From positions 57,869,201-57,933,200 of the forward strand of contig OZ038422.1 in assembly GCA_964036155.1 (NCBI GenBank): 64,000 bases of DNA, read 5' to 3'. This stretch comes from Diploscapter coronatus (Eukaryota; Nematoda; Chromadorea; Rhabditida; Rhabditidae). Shown here one piece after another: positions 36,601-47,869 of this stretch. The notes under the pieces are model-generated. The model saw nothing but the letters and a program-made list of their open reading frames with translations. It ran no database searches and was not told the origin of the DNA. Within the stretch, counting starts at the first letter, position 1. Each line of letters begins with the position of its first letter. Both the position numbers and the translations under genes were made by a program.

Positions 36601-39600
36601 CCAGCCCTGCCGACCGTTCTTCTCCCATCATTTTATCGTCCTCCTCTCCCTCCACTTCTCCCCAGAAACGGGCTCTGCTAGAGGACCGTTCCGCTTCAAT
36701 CCTGGATGAATCTGTGCAGGACGCAAATACAACCTACGCTAAGTCTTCTCCTCAACGCGTCGACACTACAGTCGTCATCGAGGTTGCTTCCACTTTTATT
36801 TATTCAAGAAAAACAATGTTGATGAAATGAAGTCCAGGGAAAATGGGGGGTCTTTATTGTTGATTTTGCTATGTTTGATGTTGGACAATTCAAATTTAAA
36901 ATCGACCATAGCAGACAACAAAAGTATGTTGTGGCACTCGCATTTTGATCCCCCTTTCGATGATTTGAGATTTACAATAAATCGACTGGTTTCAGAGGAG
37001 TTTCGAGAAGCAGCCAGAAGAAGATGAAGAGGACGAGTCGAATGGTGATGATGAAGAGAAACAAGCCGAGAGAGTGGACGGAGACTGGCAGGGTGAACTG
37101 GACACGGCCATCGTGGAGGACGAGGAAGAGGAAGACGAGGAGAACTTCGTGGATGCCAGTGATGGAGGGCGGGCTGAGCAGGGTGAGCAGGATGACAAGG
37201 ACGACAGAGATGAAGAGAACGAGAACGAGATGGAGAGGACTGTGACGGTGACGGTGACGAGGAAGAGAGCCGAGGAGAGACAGTCCAGTGAGGAGACTGC
37301 ACAGAACGAGGCACTGGAACAGAAGCAGGAGGAACACGCCAAGGACAGTGACAGTCCTATGGGAAGGTAGGGGGACCTTTCAAGTCGATTGTAAAATGGA
37401 GGTTCGATAATTTTGGGTGGGGGATATATGCTATGAAAAACAGACTTTTCTTGAATCACAACAATTTGACAAGTGAAATATGGAAGTTGATATTTATTTC
37501 ATGTCGCTTCCAACGAAAAATATTCAATTTCTTTATGCATCTCACTAGATTTTTAATTTGAACGATTTTTACAACAAAAAATGCGAACAAAATCTATGAA
37601 TTTTCTTTATCACTCCAGAAATAAGCGAGAATTTACCGTGATTTCAGTCCGGGAAAGAGAAGAGGCAGACCGCCGAAGACGCCTGAGCAAAGCAAGGAAA
37701 AAGAAAAGGATGCAGAGGGACAGAAGCCGAAGCGGAGTCCGAGCAGGTCGAGAAGTCCGAAAAAGGCGATTGAGACCAGCACTCCAACTAAATCACCACC
37801 CAAATCACCACCTCCTTCTGTTCTCAGAAAATCCACTGTAAGTTCATTCGCAAGTGAATTGAGTACAGGGTTATGTGGGAATAATTCTCCTCGAAACTTT
37901 ATACATTTTTGTGCATTTAAAAAAAACTGCTTTTTCTACGAAATAGAAAAAGTAAAGGTCCCAATTCGCGACACTTCAATCATTCATTTTTATTCTTATC
38001 AAAGTTTTTCGCATTCTAATTTTTGAACTTCCCAAGAATCAATTGATTTGGCAATTCAAATAGTTCAATTTTCAGCGACGCACGCCCATCAAGCCCAATC
38101 AGGACACTGCTGCACCTGCGCCTGCTGTGTAAGAAATCAGAAAATTTAAATCCACTATTGTTTGGTTCGAAATCTAGGGGTGCAATGTGATGATGTGCAC
38201 GGCTATTGCTCCCTGCTAAATTGGAGAAATAGCACATGAAATGAGAACTCCTAAAATCGCTTCTTTTTCCCTCTTTTCGAGTTCAGAGATTTCGGACTCA
38301 GCAATAAAACTTTCAAATTTCGATAATGCTTGAAAAGTTACAAAATGGATTTAGAATATTCCTTTTAGTGAATTTTTCAAGGGAAAGTATTTTTAAACTC
38401 GTATAAATGTTCTAATTTTCAGTGCGCGATCACCGTCTCGCTCGCTGCGTTCTGCCAAGAGCAAGTCTGACGAAAAAGTTGCGGACGACGAGGACTCGGC
38501 TGAGGTGAGTCAATTTAGACGAATCATTTGGTGGACTCCTTCATAGTTCATTTTATATTCTTTAAAACCTGGTACTTTTCACCCATTTTTGGAAAATGTA
38601 GAGAAAAATAGAAATAGGATGAAAAGCGGGGAAGGATATTCTCGGTTCGGTTTGATTATAAATTTTCAAAGGCATTTCGATTTGGTTCGGGGAATCTGAC
38701 GATTTTTTAAAGTCACTTACTAATAAAAAAGGGCAAATAGAAACAATTAGCCTAAAATCACTTGAAATCGATATTTTTGGGCATGACTAATCCTATTTTC
38801 TGATAAAAAATAATATGAATTAAGCAGTAAATTACTGTAAAGCTCATAATTTTATCAGATTTCACAATCTACGTAAATTTATATCTCAAACACGAAAATG
38901 TGAAGACATGCCTGCTTATTTGAAGAATTCCGAAAAGAAATTGATGTATTTGAGTTGCAGATCTACATTCGACGTCAAGTAAACAACCACCCTCTGGCCG
39001 ACAAGCTGTCTGCCTCCACTATTAAAAAAATTGCAGATGATTCAGCCTTGAGAGGTAACATCATTTCGAAAAATTGACAATAGTAAAAATTTCATGACCT
39101 ACAATCCTCTTTTCTCGTAGAACTGGTAGATCTAAAAATTTGGTTTATCTTAGCCCGACAAATTGAAGGTTCTTTCGTTGAAAATAAGAAAAGGAATGAG
39201 TAAAGAATACGCAATATTCTTCCCAGTCTTTTCAAGTAAAAGTTGTTCTATCCCTCAATGAATTTCATCCCATTTATCTTTTTGACGAATGAACATTTAG
39301 TTCGTTTACCCCCAACACAAAATAGATAAGACATACAAAACTTCAACTATTTCTGAATATTCGACGAATGCTCAAATGAGTGGATGAATTTGCAGCTCTG
39401 GTGGGAATCAAAAAGAGGATCCAGAATCGAGTTAGGCAGAAGGATGAACAGAGTAGTTCGAATGCAGATGCAGATGCACCGACCTCTTCTGCTGCCAGCG
39501 ACAAGGGCAGGAACGCACAGCAGCACAAGTCACCTGCCAGGAAGAATACCAGGAAACGATCGATCTCAGGTTGGCTGATTTATGATATTTCCAACACTTG

Positions 39601-40752
39601 AAAATTTTCGATAATAATGACATAATTTGATCATCATGAAGAGAAGAAAAATCAAATACATAGAATAAATTTCATTGGTATCAGAGAGTCAACCGTTTAT
39701 TTATTCTTTTCTTAAATTCTATTTTAAAATCTTATCTATAATCTCTCACAACCAGTGCTAAATTTCAGAGCAGTCCTCGAATTCCCAGATAGCCGCCCTC
39801 GCACTTCCTGTGACTGCGACCGCACCTACAACTCCGAAAAAAGGCCGAGTGACCAGGGCCAAGACTGCTTCGGCACAGAAGAATGGCAACAAGAACACGA
39901 TTGCAAATGCAACTCCCGCACTGCAGAACTCGGCTGTCGCTGATGATACGATGCAGGAATCCGGGCTCAGACGCAGCACTCGCAGAAGAACCCTCTCCGG
40001 TTTGCCGCTTGATTTATAAAACTTGGCTCCTCAAACATTACCATTTTCTCTAACAAATCAATATCAGCAATTATATCCATGAAGACAGTGCAATTTTAAT
40101 TACTAGAATTAGGGCAAGCGAATTTATACTCTTTTTGAAAATTTGCAGAACATTTTACACCACTTTGTTAGAGAACAGCATTTACTTTTGTAATGATATG
40201 AACATGGTTTTTGAAAGTGCGAAGAGCTGAGCAGTTTGAAATTCAGCCACGAATTTCAGAGCAAGCTCGAATGATCGCAGAGCAGGAAGAGGCAGTGCGA
40301 ATTGCCAGAGAGACCAAACAGAGAGGCAGGAAGAAGACGCCCACGCCCAGCAATACGCCCTCGACCTCGAATGCGGGAAGTCAGCCTAGCAGCGGCAAGA
40401 ACAGCCAGGACGATCAGCAGCACCCAACCACTTCCGGAATCAGACGATCCACTCGCAAACGATCCGCTTCTGGTAAATTCACTTTTTTCCTCGTCTTCTA
40501 GATCTTCTTATCTCTTCCCCCTAATATCGACAGATCGGTCCCGAGATTCTACTTTCCCGATCTCATAAACATTGAAAATAAATAATGTTGTATGGAAAAC
40601 CCTGTTCTCTATTGTCATTCTACGCGAAATCTGACGAATGAGTTTCAGTAACGAGTGACGCTGGAAAGGGTTCGAAGCCGAACAGTCCGCTTGCGACTCC
40701 GAAGCGACCCAGGAGAAGGGCGGAGGCAATTGCTGAGGAGGACGAGGAGTGA
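27691..40752 (+). CDS. mel-28: MEL-28/ELYS nucleoporin with AT-hooks
   Basis: Seeds nuclear pore assembly on chromatin and contributes to kinetochore function. Thirty-four exons join in phase to 1752 residues, close to my recollection of the C. elegans protein. Exon starts include 27691, 28185, 28485, 29033, 29181, 29652, 30098, 30705, 31025, 31356, 31769, 32232, 32553, 32759, 33186, 33336, 33617, 34305, 34666, 34872, 35219, 35507, 36023, 36177, 36564, 36996, 37648, 38076, 38423, 38961, 39396, 39769, 40260 and 40649. The N-terminal part looks like a beta-propeller. A helical ELYS region follows (for example L-L-V-Y-Y-F-Q-D-Y-F, then a Q/R/E coiled coil). The C-terminal half is disordered: Ser/Pro-rich, then acidic (exon 26), then an AT-hook K-R-R-G-R-P-P-K (about 1376-1383) and a second, weaker Q-R-G-R-K-K (about 1668-1673). 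Intron 9 uses a GC donor. Assignment rests on domain order, size and AT-hooks. Confidence 0.85.
29485..29541 (+). ncRNA. Short near-perfect hairpin in a mel-28 intron (microRNA-like)
   Basis: A 22 nt arm (29485-29506) pairs with 29520-29541 at 20 of 22 positions across a 13 nt loop. It lies in the intron between exons 5 and 6 on the host sense strand. Size and pairing fit a microRNA precursor stem, but it could be a tiny inverted repeat. I recognise no seed. Confidence 0.25.
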
Positions 40753-41299
40753 GGACTGCAAAGAGGAGGACTCACTGATCAGCTCGAAATTCATCTTTCT
40801 TTTTCCTTTCATACGCGGTTTTTAGCGATTTATTGTAAAGACGTCGGTCACGTGATCCCTATTTATTCTTTTCAATTATCATTTTTCTATTTCCAATTTC
40901 TCCCTTTCATATTTGGATCTCAATCTTGTGCTCAATGATTATTTTACTATCTCCGATTTGACTAATTTAGATTTAAGTGATTTTATCATGCGTTTCTTCA
41001 TTTTCCTTCTGTAAATGTATGCCGATAGTTTATCATTTGAGTATTCCTATTATGGTTGAGAAGGAGAATATAAAGTTTTTCTTGACAAATTATTATACTC
41101 ATCGAAACGTAAAAACGACAAATTTCAAGAAATCATAAAATTTATGGAATGGCAAAATTATTCCGGTTGCCATATCCAAAATTCAGATACCTAGCAACTC
41201 AATTTAGAAGAAAACGTCGACAACAGACTTTTAATATTCTGCTACTAGTTTTACATTCACATTCAATCCGATAATACCTGACTTTCCACAATTATTGCA
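40753..41299. other. Intergenic
   Basis: 3' flank of mel-28 and promoter side of the next plus-strand gene. T-rich, no exon seen. Confidence 0.4.
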
Positions 41300-42864
41300 A
41301 TGGCTAAAAATCCTCCAGCTATCAAAGAAAACAAACGAGTCGGCCAACAGCTTTATGAAGGCGAGTTGTGATGTTATATTTTCGCGTTATCACACCTATT
41401 CTCCAAGAATCAATATTCTGTGGAAGTTATCATACCATTCTTTCCAGAATAATCCCACGTAAATTTCTTTATAATGAATTGCACGATGGCTGTAAATAGT
41501 CATTTCTTGCAGTTTCCTATCTAACATCTATTTTCATATTTAGATTGGATGGACTACAAAGAAAAGGTAATATGTTAGGTTAACCAGGAAGCTTTTGTCA
41601 CATGTTATGCTCCTATTCGTAATGAGTTCATGTAAAATTTGGAGTAAGTTTCGTAGCTGACTAAATCATTGGGATGGAAATATTAAATAACACTACTTTA
41701 ACCGGATTAAGCTATTGAAACGTTAATTCCAGACAACCTTGTATCATGTAGATTTCCAAAAAATTTGTCCGCTATCGCACACATTGAAAATATGAATGAG
41801 CATCGCAACTTATGACAGTACTTTCAAACAAATTATTACGTTTGTGAATTCATAAAACTCCTGCATCAGTTATTCTTTTCGAATGATCTCAACTCATTCA
41901 GTTGTCCATATCTTCCCGTCTAACTCCTGAAGATCAACTTGTTCTCAACAGAAGCAAGTACAAATTCGATGAAACGTATGCCAAGAATGTTTCACAGAGC
42001 CCGGTCAGTCACAGTTTTGTCAATGCTGGAAATATTATGAGTATCCTCTTTAGAGCCTGCAAGAAGAAAATACATTGTCATCTTCAAGAACCGAGAAAAC
42101 AAAATCTCCTATTCCTAAGCATCAGAATAATGTTAGGCAGAAGCGTAAGTAAATTAGTATTTTTCCAAGTCAATCAATTAGTTAAGCAATTTTTAAAATG
42201 TTTTTCTTCTCAAAGACAAATTTAAAAATTCACATTTATCAATGCAATTACAAAAAATATCAAGAAGTTCAAAACCTTAAAAAATCTCGTTCGAAGTTAG
42301 CTAATATTACTCTCTCATAGATAAATTTATATATTTTTTAAAAATGTGTTAGGAATACCAAAAATGCATTGTTTATTCGCTGATCTATTTTCTTCCAAAA
42401 TTAAAATTATAAATAGTTCAGCGATTGCAATGGATATCCCATTTCACAATAGAAATCTGACGAAAGAAGAAGTCAAACCAAATAACAGGAGCCATCGAAA
42501 TAGCACTGCAAGTGTGGGCATTAGAGCGCTCAAATTCTCTTCGTCGAAAGTCCCTTCAGACGCTGAAATCGAAGAACTTGTAGGTTTATATTGTCTATCT
42601 GTTAAAATACAAAGATCTGGAATCGAAATTCTGAAGCCTAAAAACTCTCATGGAATTTCTTGTTTTCAGTATCAAAAACGTAACTCAGATAGTCTCTGAA
42701 TATGCATTATTCTAAACTTTTAGAAACCACTACTGTTTAATTTATAGGTGAAGAACAAAATTTTGAAAGATTTCGGACCGTTTTATGCGTGGGTCACAAA
42801 TGGAAGACGGGATGATATTAAACGAGAAATCATCAAGAAACTTCTGTTCGGTTCTTCGAAATAA
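41300..42864 (+). CDS. Unrecognised 183-residue hydrophilic protein
   Basis: Six exons join in phase: 41300-41360, 41544-41566, 41902-42003, 42054-42144, 42422-42579 and 42748-42864. The first intron must use a GC donor (G|GCGAGT); the GT alternative a few bases on breaks the frame. Exon 4 was taken from the CTCTTTAG acceptor because that frame gives S-L-Q-E-E-N-T-L-S-S-S and fits both neighbours, whereas reading through leads to a stop. The protein is Lys/Arg/Ser-rich with no signal peptide or membrane segment. It ends with a basic helical part: K-I-L-K-D-F-G-P-F-Y-A-W, then D-I-K-R-E-I-I-K-K-L-L. A nuclear role is a guess from composition. It converges on the membrane-protein gene, 163 bp between stops. 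Confidence 0.62.
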
Positions 42865-43027
42865 TCACTTTTCAATTTTATTCTTTGAATATTTTTACTG
42901 TTTATTTACCTATCCTTTTTGAACCAGCGAAATTGTAACATATTGCATAAGTCGACTTATTGCAAAGGAAAAAAACATGAGATCAAATCAAACATCCCCC
43001 TGTTCTTGAATCCTGGTTATCGAATAT

Positions 43028-45466
43028 TCAGTGATGTTTCCCAGATTTAGCAGTTGACCTTCTGGAGTGAATTCCCTGCTGAAGTTTCGAGAAAATAGCA
43101 TAACGCTTGTCAGATCGGTAGTTACTGAAATAAAGCATAATGAATTAGAATACATTGCCTTTTTGCTTTCAGAAATTTCTAAAATACGCAAACAAATTTT
43201 CTCATATTTTTATAGCTAATAAAATGAGCAGTTCAGGAACGAGATAAAAACTTAGCAGCAATGTTGTGAAACCTACTCCACAATTTCGCATATATTCACA
43301 GGATTTATCAAATGATTCAGACAAACTAGACTGCATTTTTCTCACTTTTCAATACTTCTATCATATAAATATCCCATATTATTCTTTTGGATCTTCTCTT
43401 CTCCAGAGCACCTCCAATGCGATTCAGCTGATCACAAACATCTTTTCCCCAAATCCTAACTAGACAATAAATTATGCTAATCACGAACTTCTAACCGCAG
43501 AGAAAGTAAGCATACCAATCCGAACGTATACTATCACTACGCTACACACATTTTATTTTCTTGCTTTTTCTTTATAGCGAGATAAAAATCAAGATCTAAA
43601 AACTTTTGAAAAGCATAGTCGAAATCAAGTTCGATATCTAAATTTTTGGAGATTAAATCTAGGTTGTAATCAAAATCGCATTTCAAAATATCACAACCGC
43701 CTCGTCCCTGATTCAAATGAATGCTATGCCACTTTTACCAATCATTTTCAGCTGTATCTCCAATTTATACCAAACTAGACTTGAATTTCGAGAAATTTCC
43801 ACTCTAAAACCTTTCGAGCTATCTTTACTGTAGATACATTATCAGTTTGGATGAAAGATTTTCTGTTAGTTTTAAAATATATATTACGCACTGAATAAAC
43901 GAAGCAGCAACGACAAGAAGAATGAATAGAACAGTGAATCCAATTGAGCAGAGAGCAGCAATGTAAATGGCCCGACCTCCCGAATCACAGCCGATCAGAC
44001 AGTTCACTGGCACTGCGGAAGAGGGGGATCGATTCTAAAAATTCAGTCTAAATCAATTTAATGATGAAGCAAGATATAGCAATCTTATTGAGAACAAACA
44101 ATTTCTCTATCTCAGCATGTGGTGCTGCGATAAAGTCGGAATATAAGGTGCAGGGTTGTTGGAGGATCGGAAAAATTTACGATCTGATCTACGACTCCCC
44201 TCAATCCCACCCGATAATGAAAACTAAAACCCTATAACTCGATCATCTAATACTAAAAGAGTTCGGATGGGGTCGAGATAGCTTGCAATCGATTAAACTA
44301 ATGATAAACCCAAAAAATCGATCCTGACCGACCCAACAACCCTGCTAACGTGATATTATTTTATCGATCGCTGATCAAATATTCGACAAATGTCACAACA
44401 CTTATCGTTTAATAGCTTCAGAAATATACCAATTTTTGTGAAAATAATTTAAACACAATTCGATCAAGGGCAATGAAAGAATAAATTGTTTGTGTTGAAA
44501 CGTAAAATCGTCACTGTACTCACTCGCATCCAGAAATATTACTAACGAAAACGAAAAAATGAAATATTTTTCTCATTTTGAAAAGATAGAAAAATTTGAA
44601 TTAATGTCATATTTAGATTTAACCTATCTTTATGACATAAAAATAAATAAATTTTTATTCGATTTCATAAAATATAACTCACTAAAATGTCGAAGACGTT
44701 CTTTACGAGTGGCGTCACGATTGGACGTGCATCTTCCGAAGACAGTAACGAGTCTTGGAATGCATCGCTTTGAGGTTCAACCTGTAGAAGTTAAACGGTT
44801 TTTCTAGACCGAAATTGCATTTAACCGTATTCATTTCGGATATAGTCTGAGAAATCATCTGATTCTGATCAGTTGGGCCTCGATTATTGCCTGTTATCCT
44901 GCAGTTTACCTAAACTATTTCATTCACAATAAACTAGGTGAGGAATAAATATAGGACATTCAAAATTTTCTTCCATAAATTTATATCATTTTGATTATAA
45001 TTAAGAACCGCCAGCTAAAATTATAGATGTGACTTTATGGGTCAAATTATATACTACTCTTAGCTCTTGACCATCACTATTCGTTTGTGAAAAAAGAAAA
45101 AAATTTAATTACCCAAAATTCAAAAATTAACAAAAATCGAAGTTTTCATAACGCGATTTTGCGAACAAAGTGAAAGAAGAAGATGGGATGAGCCACGATA
45201 TATTCCACCAAGTCAATAAATTTCTAATTTCACAAACCTCAGCTGCAACATAGTTCCTCATTGCATCAACAATAAGTCCATTGAAAAAGTTTCTACTCTC
45301 TTCAAAACACGGCAAGTCCTAGAAAACTCCATTCAACATTTTAAAATGTTCACTAACGCACATCTTTATTCATCGTATTGCAAGAAGATCTGCATGATTC
45401 TCCCGAATTCAGTATTTCAGATCTGACAAATAAAATAATAGAACAGAAAAATAAGTTAGAAAGCAT
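43028..45466 (-). CDS. Unrecognised single-pass type I membrane protein
   Basis: Five exons join in phase: 45466-45362, 45318-45238, 44781-44683, 44034-43892 and 43124-43028, giving 174 residues. Residues 1-14 (MLSNLFFCSIILFV) are a signal peptide. The roughly 100-residue ectodomain carries cysteines at C-R-S-S-C, L-P-C and N-C-L-I-G-C. Residues about 118-142 form one membrane helix (I-Y-I-A-A-L-C-S-I-G-F-T-V-L-F-I-L-L). A basic cytoplasmic tail (H-N-Y-R-S-D-K-R-Y, then R-R-S-T) follows. Exon 4 starts at TTTTTAG rather than the nearer CCGCAG, which would give an immediate stop. AATAAA occurs about 122 nt past the stop (42906-42901). A hAT MITE sits in intron 3. Family unknown. Confidence 0.68.
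44151..44344. mobile_element. hAT-type MITE
   Basis: A 194 bp element with perfect 12 bp terminal inverted repeats (CAGGGTTGTTGG). It is flanked by 8 bp sequences that match at 6 of 8 positions (ATAAGGTG and CTAACGTG). It lies in intron 3 of the membrane-protein gene. Confidence 0.7.
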
Positions 45467-45602
45467 GCGAATATCGCGTTTTGCACAAACCAGGTAATAA
45501 TAGAAAAATGGAGAAATGGAACTGCAGAGAAAGAGGCAGGAAATAATCAATACGATTTGCTGTTATCATTCATTGTCAAACGTAGCAGACTATCGTTCAT
45601 AA

Positions 45603-45890
45603 TGTTGCATCGACTCCACTTATAATAGAGATAATCGCAAACGCTCTGGCAGAAGTCAGGGTTAGGACATGAATTGGATACGGTAATCTCACTACACAAT
45701 AATTGCATATCATCCGTAGATATCTCACTCCGATCTCTATAAATACCCAAAACTTATTAATAAACGTTTTCGTGCTCATCAATTGTCTTCACTTTCCTTA
45801 CACACAGCATCAACTCCTCTACAGCCTTCCGAGGTCAACAGAACTCAACTGTCAGCTTATTTCAAGTGTCTCTCTGGAATTTCGACGACA
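45603..45890 (+). mobile_element. LTR remnant followed by a primer-binding-site-like motif
   Basis: Related to 19901-20160. It begins TGTTG, has TATAAATA at 45738 and AATAAA at 45759. It runs to GACGACA, after which TGGCGCCGAAAG (45900-45911) resembles the tRNA primer-binding site found just inside LTR elements. No gag or pol frame follows, so the element is truncated. It lies upstream of, and divergent to, the membrane-protein gene and could supply promoter activity. Confidence 0.5.
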
Positions 45891-46119
45891 CGTGCAAATT
45901 GGCGCCGAAAGCATTGCCTACTATCAAGAATTGGAGTGCGCTTCTTTTTAAAGCAATCACTTTTCCCGCCATATTTTATCATTCAACGAGTGTAGAATGA
46001 GAGAAAAACTGGCGCATCCAAAAATTACGCAATTCGAAACTAAATAATATCACATAAACTCTGCCCAAGACTATCCAAAACTTGACCGGCGACAGCCCAA
46101 TTCGCTCTCATCTTCATCT

Positions 46120-46240
46120 ATAAAAGCATAAAATTTCATTCTGCGCTCTTCATCGAAAGTATTCACTCCAAATTCTCAATTCCTAAAAACTAACTGTATT
46201 CACTCAGTTACTCATCAGTCCAACTCAGTTCGGGTAAGCT
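46120..46240 (+). promoter_or_regulatory. Possible core promoter and 5' leader exon
   Basis: CTATAAAAG at about 46120 is followed, some 110 nt later, by TCGGGTAAGC, which reads as a splice donor. No good start codon lies between. It could be the non-coding first exon of the CUB-domain gene at 47870, with the fold-back element and MITEs in its leader intron. Confidence 0.3.
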
Positions 46241-46581
46241 TTTCTCATTTAACATTTTTTCCACAAATTTCTTCCTAGATTTTCATTACAGTGAAAATAT
46301 CTTTCTAAATTCTGCAAATCTTTTTGAAGTCTGCAATGGAATTCTTAATCAGATTGCGTTTCTTCAACTAGATATTTCTTAACTGCAAAATTTACCGATT
46401 CCATCTGCCCATCTGAGATTGGCAATTGTCATCAAAGCTAAAGCTAACCGGTGACAAGAGTTGAGGCCAATTTTCGGTCTTCTTTGTAAAGACAGTTGCT
46501 CTTTCACTGATTTTTCGATCATGTGATTCATTCATTCCGTTCTAATTTTCCAATCCAATATTTCTTTTTTCTCTCTTCTAT

Positions 46582-47352
46582 CAGCCGGCCGCCGAAGGCG
46601 GCCGGCGGAGGTTGTATTCGCTTTTAACAATGCGTGACAGTTTGACCATAAAAATCGATGTAAAACTCATTCCAATTGATTTTAAAGGCTGATTTCGATG
46701 TCAGATTCGTGTTCAGCGTGGTCGAAAACCCTGGTGTACTTTCCGGGGTCGAAACTATATCAGAGATCGAGATATCGGCGTAGGTCATGTTCAAAAAGTG
46801 GTGTTTTGCGATCTCTGTCACGAAATCAGTTGTCCCGACTTTTTTTGATAATTTTTAATTCGTTTCCGATCGGGTTTTTTTTAATCGAGAGGCCTATGGG
46901 TCGCATTGTGGGGCGTAGAAACTCAGCCATTTTCGACATATGGGGGTGGAGCTACAGTACTCCAAAGTTCGAAAAAAGTGATTTTTCGGAAATAACTTTC
47001 TTTAAATCGATTTTTAGCCGCACTATTTTTAATATGTTGTAGAGCTCGCCATTTCACGTCGATTAAAAAAAACCCCATCGAAAACGGATTAAAACTGAGG
47101 GAGAAAAATCTGAACAACTGATTTCGTGACAGAGATCAGAAAACAGCACTTTTTGAACATGACCTATGTCGATATCTCGATCTCTGATATAGTTTCGACC
47201 CCGGAAAGTACACCAGGGTTTTCGACCACGCTGAACACGAATCTGACATCGAAATCAGCCTTTAAAATCAATTGGAATGAGTTTTACATCGATTTTTATG
47301 GTCAAACTGTCACGCATTGTTAAAAGCGAATACAACCTCCGCCGGCCGGCTG
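46582..47352. mobile_element. 0.77 kb fold-back (long inverted repeat) element
   Basis: Two arms of roughly 300 bp (46582-46890 and 47055-47352) are inverted copies with few differences, enclosing a loop of about 160 bp. The ends are CAGCCGGCC-rich; the left arm has a 10 bp extra CCGGC-type stretch. Pairing extends a few bases outward (CTATCAG). The same 65-codon open frame is therefore found on each arm in opposite sense; it is not a gene. No clear target duplication was seen. Confidence 0.75.
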
Positions 47353-47475
47353 ATAGGAAGTAGGATAGGATTTATATAAAAACCATTTATATGTTATTTG
47401 AATCGATATAATTTGCAATTTATTTCAACAATATATATATAAGAAAATCTATCGACGTGCTTATTCGAAAGATTA

Positions 47476-47552
47476 GGGTGCGTTCAGACTCGGCTTTGTG
47501 CTCAGGTGAGTCAAGCACAAAGCCGAGTACAAAGCCGAGTCTGAATGGACCC
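47476..47552. mobile_element. Harbinger/Tourist-type MITE 1
   Basis: A 77 bp palindrome-like element, GGGTGCGTTCAGACTCGGC at the left and its near inverse at the right, flanked by TTA on both sides (47473-47475 and 47553-47555). A TTA target site fits PIF/Harbinger. Confidence 0.65.
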
Positions 47553-47555
47553 TTA

Positions 47556-47703
47556 GGGCGCGTACAGAGTCGGCTCGGCTCAAATGAGCAGGAAAAAATA
47601 GTATGTGAAATTGAGAGACGAAAAGACATGCCTCTTTTCGTCTCTCACTTTCGCGTGTTATTTTTTCGGCTCATATGAGCACGAGCCGACTCTGTACGCG
47701 CCC
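47556..47703. mobile_element. Harbinger/Tourist-type MITE 2
   Basis: A 148 bp element with long terminal inverted repeats (GGGCGCGTACAGAGTCGGCT). It shares the TTA at 47553-47555 with its neighbour and ends at TTA 47704-47706. An internal hairpin pairs GAGAGACGAAAAGA with TCTTTTCGTCTCTC. Ends resemble, but are not identical to, those of MITE 1. Confidence 0.7.
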
Positions 47704-47869
47704 TTAAGAAATGGAATGATGCGAAGAGGTTTGAATTGAGAGTATAGCATTCCTTATCTAGTGGAATAATGAATTAAGCCAACGATTTTTACTGATAATT
47801 GTTTCCTATTATATAAGTGCTCGATTGTTATAATACTGATTGCCAAATTTACTTCGAAACAATAAATTG

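Noticed and set aside
45104..45116. TTTAATTACCCAA, matching 13 nt of the nematode spliced leader SL1
   Set aside because: The rest of SL1 and the donor after it do not match, and it lies in an intron of the membrane-protein gene, so it is likely chance.
46624..47323. Two identical 65-codon frames in opposite orientation
   Set aside because: They are the two arms of the fold-back element, not genes.
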